From positions 1,358,680-1,422,679 of the forward strand of contig CP130741.1 in assembly GCA_030586155.1 (NCBI GenBank): a stretch of DNA of 64,000 bases, written 5' to 3'. This DNA is from Eubacteriaceae bacterium ES3 (GTDB taxonomy: Bacteria > Bacillota > Clostridia > Eubacteriales > Eubacteriaceae). Positions 60,724 to 64,000 of the stretch are shown in pieces; position 1 is the stretch's first letter, and each line of letters opens with the position of its first letter. The notes beneath the pieces are model-generated. The model saw only the letters and a list, made by a program, of their open reading frames with translations, was not told where the DNA came from and ran no database searches. The translations under genes were made by a program, and so were the position numbers.

Positions 60724-61380
60724 ATGAAAGAGTATTATCAAAACAACAAAGAAACCATTAAACCATTGTCAATAAAGTTAGTGTTTTTTACAATCTGTCT
60801 GATTGCCAGTTTAGGATTAAATTATTATTTAACCAACTTCGTCAGTGAAAGATTAGAGAGCATTCCCCTTGTTCTGTTTTTGGTGTTAAGCGTATTTATG
60901 ATCACAAAATCAGAGCTTAAACGATTGACTGTTGATAATCCAGGAAAAGTATCGCTTTCAAAATTTGAAGAAATTTATGAAAAATATGGTTATACGATTC
61001 AGTTATCTGGGTATGTAGAACATAAAGAAGATAAGTGTGCTATTTCCTACGAAAATGACCAGGACAAAGATCGTGTCTTGGGGATGAGTGCTTTTCACTT
61101 ATTCAATCAGTATATCAAAATCCCTTTCGTTTTTGATTTTACCAGAGACAGGGTAATCATTAGGTCTAAAAAGGTTGTTCTCGATTTGGACAAACTCTCT
61201 GAAGATGATCTGGAAGAATTTAATCCAAATATTTTAAATTTTTTAAAACTGGAATATAAACTATCTTTAGATAAGAAAAAATTGATACTGGCAATTTCCG
61301 ATGGCAATAAAGTCGATATGAGATTAAATTATAAGAATATCGAAAATTTAAAGCGAGAAATCAGACCTTCTGCCTTTTAG
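60724..61380 (+). CDS. Hypothetical protein with two N-terminal membrane helices
   Basis: 218 aa. Two hydrophobic helices (about 17-37 and 47-63) followed by a charged cytosolic domain of about 150 residues with alternating beta-strand pattern (RVIIRSKKVVLDLD, KLILAISDGNKVDMRL). Not recognised; the topology resembles small PH-like/YcxB-type membrane proteins, but this is only an impression. GAGGA site before ATG 60724, own promoter and terminator, so a real gene. Confidence 0.68.
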   Translation: MKEYYQNNKETIKPLSIKLVFFTICLIASLGLNYYLTNFVSERLESIPLVLFLVLSVFMITKSELKRLTVDNPGKVSLSKFEEIYEKYGYTIQLSGYVEHKEDKCAISYENDQDKDRVLGMSAFHLFNQYIKIPFVFDFTRDRVIIRSKKVVLDLDKLSEDDLEEFNPNILNFLKLEYKLSLDKKKLILAISDGNKVDMRLNYKNIENLKREIRPSAF

Positions 61381-61410
61381 TTTATTAAGATTATCCCCCA
61401 CCCCTTATAT

Positions 61411-61448
61411 AACAGAAATAAGTTATCCAAGCTTATTTCTGTTTTTTT
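61411..61448 (+). terminator. Terminator after the 218-aa gene
   Basis: AACAGAAATAAG (61411-61422)/CTTATTTCTGTT (61432-61443), 9-nt loop, then T6. The 3' arm covers the stop codon of the convergent minus-strand gene. Confidence 0.85.
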
Positions 61449-62128
61449 ATATTTTTAAAATAAAGATGGAAATTACTGCCTCGATGGAGAGAGTTATAGC
61501 CGTATTTGATATATTTCCAGGTTTGCTGATAGTTTCCAGTTATTTTTAGGTCTTTGCGGTTTAAAATTTTTATAAAGTCATAGGGGTGTTCATAAAAATG
61601 GTCTTCCAGTTGTTCGGCAAGATTTTTCTTATGGCTATTTGATAGTTCATCAATCTGATTATGAAGGGCATGTTCAAGATTGCGAGAGAAATAATATATC
61701 TGATATGGGATTCCGGCTATTTCTTTTTTATTATGAAGTCTGGTGACGATCTCCTTTTTCAAGTGATTCCTTAATATCATGGCCTGGCAGTCCCTGGCAT
61801 AAATCTTACTTTTGGAATAATGGGTTTTAGTCCGATCTGTAGGTACAACAGCTGAATCAGGAACAAAGGCGCCATCCGTATCAATCAGATGAATCACTTG
61901 CTGAATATCGTGTTTGTTATAGCGCTTTTTCCCCATAAAAACCTTGATCTGATGCCAGATCTTCTCTTCAATATTCTTGCTTGTTGTTCCATCACGAGAA
62001 GTCAAATCCCCTTCTGTTATTTCAAAATGTACCTGCCTGTTTTTTAAAAGCCTGGTGAGAACCAAACCCATCGAGACCTGATCGGTAATACCTTCCACTA
62101 AAAAGAGAACAACTTTTTTTCTAGTCAT
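61433..62128 (-). CDS. TOPRIM-like protein, partner of upstream AAA ATPase (putative defence effector)
   Basis: 231 aa. The N-terminus VVLFLVEGITDQVSM (Glu12) and LIDTDGAFVPD (Asp83, Asp85) fit the E and DxD metal-site motifs of TOPRIM nucleases (OLD/RloB-like). The rest is basic and helical, with many Lys/His. Its start overlaps the ATPase stop by 8 bp with GGGAGG 8 nt upstream, so the two are translationally coupled and probably form one complex. Resembles the ATPase plus small-partner architecture of AbiL or RloAB abortive-infection systems; exact family not proven. ATG 62128 chosen; a longer frame to 62293 lies wholly inside the ATPase gene. Confidence 0.7.
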   Translation of the reverse strand: MTRKKVVLFLVEGITDQVSMGLVLTRLLKNRQVHFEITEGDLTSRDGTTSKNIEEKIWHQIKVFMGKKRYNKHDIQQVIHLIDTDGAFVPDSAVVPTDRTKTHYSKSKIYARDCQAMILRNHLKKEIVTRLHNKKEIAGIPYQIYYFSRNLEHALHNQIDELSNSHKKNLAEQLEDHFYEHPYDFIKILNRKDLKITGNYQQTWKYIKYGYNSLHRGSNFHLYFKNIKKQK

Positions 62129-63491
62129 GCAAAAGCCTCCCGGCCTTTCTAAAGGCCCGACTAATTTCAAAGACATTGGTAGAGGCGTAAATCTCTTCTC
62201 TCTGGCCGCCCAGGTTAATTGTGCGCAAATAGAGATCGCGCATATTATTGTCGCCGTTATCTTCGGAAAAACGAATATAGCGGTTTTGCGCATTGGTGGT
62301 GGTAAAAAGCATTGAAGACTTATGAATCATTTCTAGCGGTCGCAGGTTGTGCGAGGTAAATAATAACTGGCCTTTGCCATTTTTTTCAAGGACTTCCAGC
62401 AGTTCACCAAGGAGATATTCGTAAACACCGGCATCCAATTCGTCAATGGCCACGCAGATTCCGGGGAAATGGTAAACAGCGATGAGCAGATTTAGGATTG
62501 ATAGAATTTTTTTAATCCCTTCGGACTCGTATCTTAAGGGGACTTGATGTTGATTGCGAACAGACAGGATTTCGAAACGAATCCCTTCCTCCCCACTTGC
62601 TGTCATCTGGGGTCCATAATTTTTAACAGTTAATGCCATGTCAGGGATCATGGCGGTGATGACCAGATTAATACTTTCGATTATTTGTTGAAGCAGTTGA
62701 AATGTTTTTTGGGGAAAAATTGAAGGTTCGGATAGTGAAATGGGCAGATCGCCAAAAACGTCCCGGTTGTCATATTCCTGAATAAATGAAAAGGGCATGA
62801 CCATATTGAGGTTGATAAAGCTGGAGTGAATGCTTTTAATGACAAACAGATTTTTAGTAGCGTAACGTTTTAAGATCGTTAAAAGGAGAGATAAATCTGG
62901 GATATCTGCTGTTTCTAAAAGATGGAGTAGCTCGTCAGAAAAGAAAAAGGAGCGACATTCCTTAAATGCCAGTTTTTTAGCTACGGCAGCATCGATGAAA
63001 CGATCCTGATTGTTTTGAATTAAGGCATTAAATTGCTCTTGTGGTGTAAAGAGTAGCTCTTGATTATCGATTTGATATTCCAGCTTTACCACTTGACTAT
63101 CGGTGAGCGCTCTTTTAAAGAAAAGTTTTTCCTCGGTGATTGCGGGACGGTTTTCCGAATTTTGTATTTTAAAGCGATAGTCAAAATTAAAGGCATCGCC
63201 ATTATGACTGATCCAAAAGGAAAACTGGCACTCAGCTGATTTTTCCCCCTTGGTTAGATAATTCATTATTTCAGGTGGTAAGGAGCTTCCCGACATCAAC
63301 CTCTTTAGGAAATCCAGCACTTCGATAACAGCTGTTTTACCTGAACCATTTTGGCCATAAATCCCTAGAATATCGGCATTCATTTCATCAATCGGCTCAG
63401 CCAGCTTGCCCAGATGATCTATTTTTCCGTAGCAGACATTTTTGATGTTGTTAATTTCAATTGTGCAGATTCTGACTATGATATCTTTCAT
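62121..63491 (-). CDS. ABC/SMC-type AAA ATPase of a putative defence pair
   Basis: 456 aa. Walker A GIYGQNGSGKT (residues 46-53), a long insertion of helices (about 120-310) instead of a full SMC coiled coil, an ABC-signature-like YESEGIKKIL, Walker B VAIDELDAGV and H-loop LFTSHN. Such AAA_15/AAA_21 proteins drive nuclease partners in OLD-family, AbiL, Septu and RloAB defence systems. It is the first gene of a two-gene operon; GGTGGAGA site before ATG 63491. No third gene upstream in the 168-bp gap. Trigger unknown. Confidence 0.82.
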   Translation of the reverse strand: MKDIIVRICTIEINNIKNVCYGKIDHLGKLAEPIDEMNADILGIYGQNGSGKTAVIEVLDFLKRLMSGSSLPPEIMNYLTKGEKSAECQFSFWISHNGDAFNFDYRFKIQNSENRPAITEEKLFFKRALTDSQVVKLEYQIDNQELLFTPQEQFNALIQNNQDRFIDAAVAKKLAFKECRSFFFSDELLHLLETADIPDLSLLLTILKRYATKNLFVIKSIHSSFINLNMVMPFSFIQEYDNRDVFGDLPISLSEPSIFPQKTFQLLQQIIESINLVITAMIPDMALTVKNYGPQMTASGEEGIRFEILSVRNQHQVPLRYESEGIKKILSILNLLIAVYHFPGICVAIDELDAGVYEYLLGELLEVLEKNGKGQLLFTSHNLRPLEMIHKSSMLFTTTNAQNRYIRFSEDNGDNNMRDLYLRTINLGGQREEIYASTNVFEISRAFRKAGRLLHD

Positions 63492-63659
63492 TCTCCACCC
63501 CCCTTTAATTTTCTGTACATTAGAACTGATAGCTGATAGTAATTTTATTCCCTTTCTTCATTTAGATAAACGACACAATTATTAATTCGAATCTCATGAT
63601 TGAAGAAACAGAACAGATTAAATATGCTTTGTCATGATAGGCAATTATAAAGAATTCGT

Positions 63660-64000
63660 TCAATTCGATAGTATAAGTTCCAAATCCGACTTGATATATG
63701 ATTCGTTCATTATATTATCCTGGGAAATTAAGTTAATGAAATATATTGGCAGTAAATATCTTTTTGTAATATCTTCACTAATATCAGAAGGTACAAGCAA
63801 GTTTCCGTTCTCATTGGAGGGTTTTCTATCGATATTTCAACATATCCTTCATTGTAGTCCCAGTCAGTAGCGTTAATAGCGCTGAGCTTGGAAAAATTCA
63901 GTACCCAGTAGCTGGCTGTATCATCGATGGTTGATTGGATTAGTATCATCACTCTTATAACCTGGCAACAGAGTATTTCTCAAATTTATGGTTGAGGAGT
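63660..64000 (-). pseudogene. Frameshifted gene remnant running off the window edge
   Basis: On the minus strand, protein-like sequence continues across three frames. NTLLPGYKSDDTNPINHR (about 63980-63925) shifts to SYWVLNFSKLSAINATDW and YNEGYVEISIEN (about 63915-63815), then to NENGNLLVPSDISEDITK and onward to a stop at 63660-63662. Each junction needs a single-base frameshift. The 5' end lies beyond 64000. Family not recognised; no single frame gives a credible gene. Sequencing errors could also explain it. Confidence 0.5.

Noticed and set aside
62129-62293. 55-residue N-terminal extension of the TOPRIM-like protein
   Set aside because: It lies entirely inside the ATPase gene in another frame; GGGAGG precedes ATG 62128 and the TOPRIM motif starts right after it.
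1-64000. tRNA, rRNA or CRISPR loci
   Set aside because: No cloverleaf with a GGTTCGA-type T-loop, no rRNA-like conserved stretch and no regularly spaced direct repeats were found by eye. A tRNA covariance search would be decisive.

Overview
This 64 kb window is AT-rich chromosomal DNA from a low-GC Gram-positive anaerobe. Clostridial 'hydrophobic W' (ChW) repeats in three secreted proteins, strong AGGAGG-type ribosome sites, many long intrinsic terminators, a corrinoid/MtaA-type methyltransferase and a dimethylmalate/isopropylmalate-type dehydratase pair point to Clostridia, plausibly an acetogen of the Eubacteriaceae (Acetobacterium/Eubacterium-like). That taxonomic call is inference. No rRNA, tRNA or CRISPR array was recognised.

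Layout. 0-6 kb: a soluble chemoreceptor, an M29 aminopeptidase, a secreted subtilase with ChW repeats, and a lipoprotein form of acetolactate decarboxylase. 6-10.5 kb: dCMP deaminase, a membrane protein fused to a catalytically dead HAD domain, an ECF S component, a base-excision glycosylase and a crcB (fluoride channel) pair. 10.5-14.9 kb: an IS4-like element and an IS21-family element inserted about 25 bp apart directly upstream of crcB. 15-17.1 kb: a marR-MATE operon. 17.2-28.5 kb: a ChW protein, a DAACS-type transporter with an extra N-terminal domain, a response regulator/histidine kinase/DUF815 ATPase cluster, an HD phosphohydrolase and a c-di-GMP phosphodiesterase. 28.5-41.1 kb: two identical, oppositely oriented IS256-family copies, each with its own perfect 8-bp target duplication, around a diguanylate cyclase, an Ig-like repeat surface protein, a nitroreductase-like protein, a YbaK deacylase overlapping a clostripain-type lipoprotein, and a DUF4153 membrane protein. 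41-50 kb: small secreted, membrane and regulatory genes, a GPH-type transporter with a long leader, a lone tyrosine recombinase, and an XRE-AbrB regulator overlapping a glycosyltransferase. 50-60 kb: aconitase-family dehydratase pair with an MFS transporter, a ChW/C39 peptidase, a nitroreductase, a UroD-family methyltransferase and an NRAMP transporter. 60-64 kb: a lipoprotein gene broken by two in-frame stops, a membrane protein, an ATPase plus TOPRIM-like pair that looks like a phage-defence module, and a frameshifted gene remnant.

Themes. (1) Secretion and surface: a subtilase, a C39-type peptidase, a clostripain-type lipoprotein, ChW proteins, an Ig-repeat protein and an exported acetolactate decarboxylase. 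(2) Cyclic-di-GMP signalling: one active-looking cyclase and one phosphodiesterase carrying a degenerate GGDEF domain. (3) Mobile DNA: three IS families, with precise ends and target duplications readable for all four insertions. (4) Substrate-linked transporters and enzymes preceded by consensus promoters carrying palindromes at the start site or in the spacer.

The best candidates for something less described are the ATPase/TOPRIM-like pair at 61433-63491, the DAACS transporter fused to a soluble N-terminal domain with an altered substrate pocket (18472-20055), and the membrane/pseudo-HAD fusion (6841-8166).
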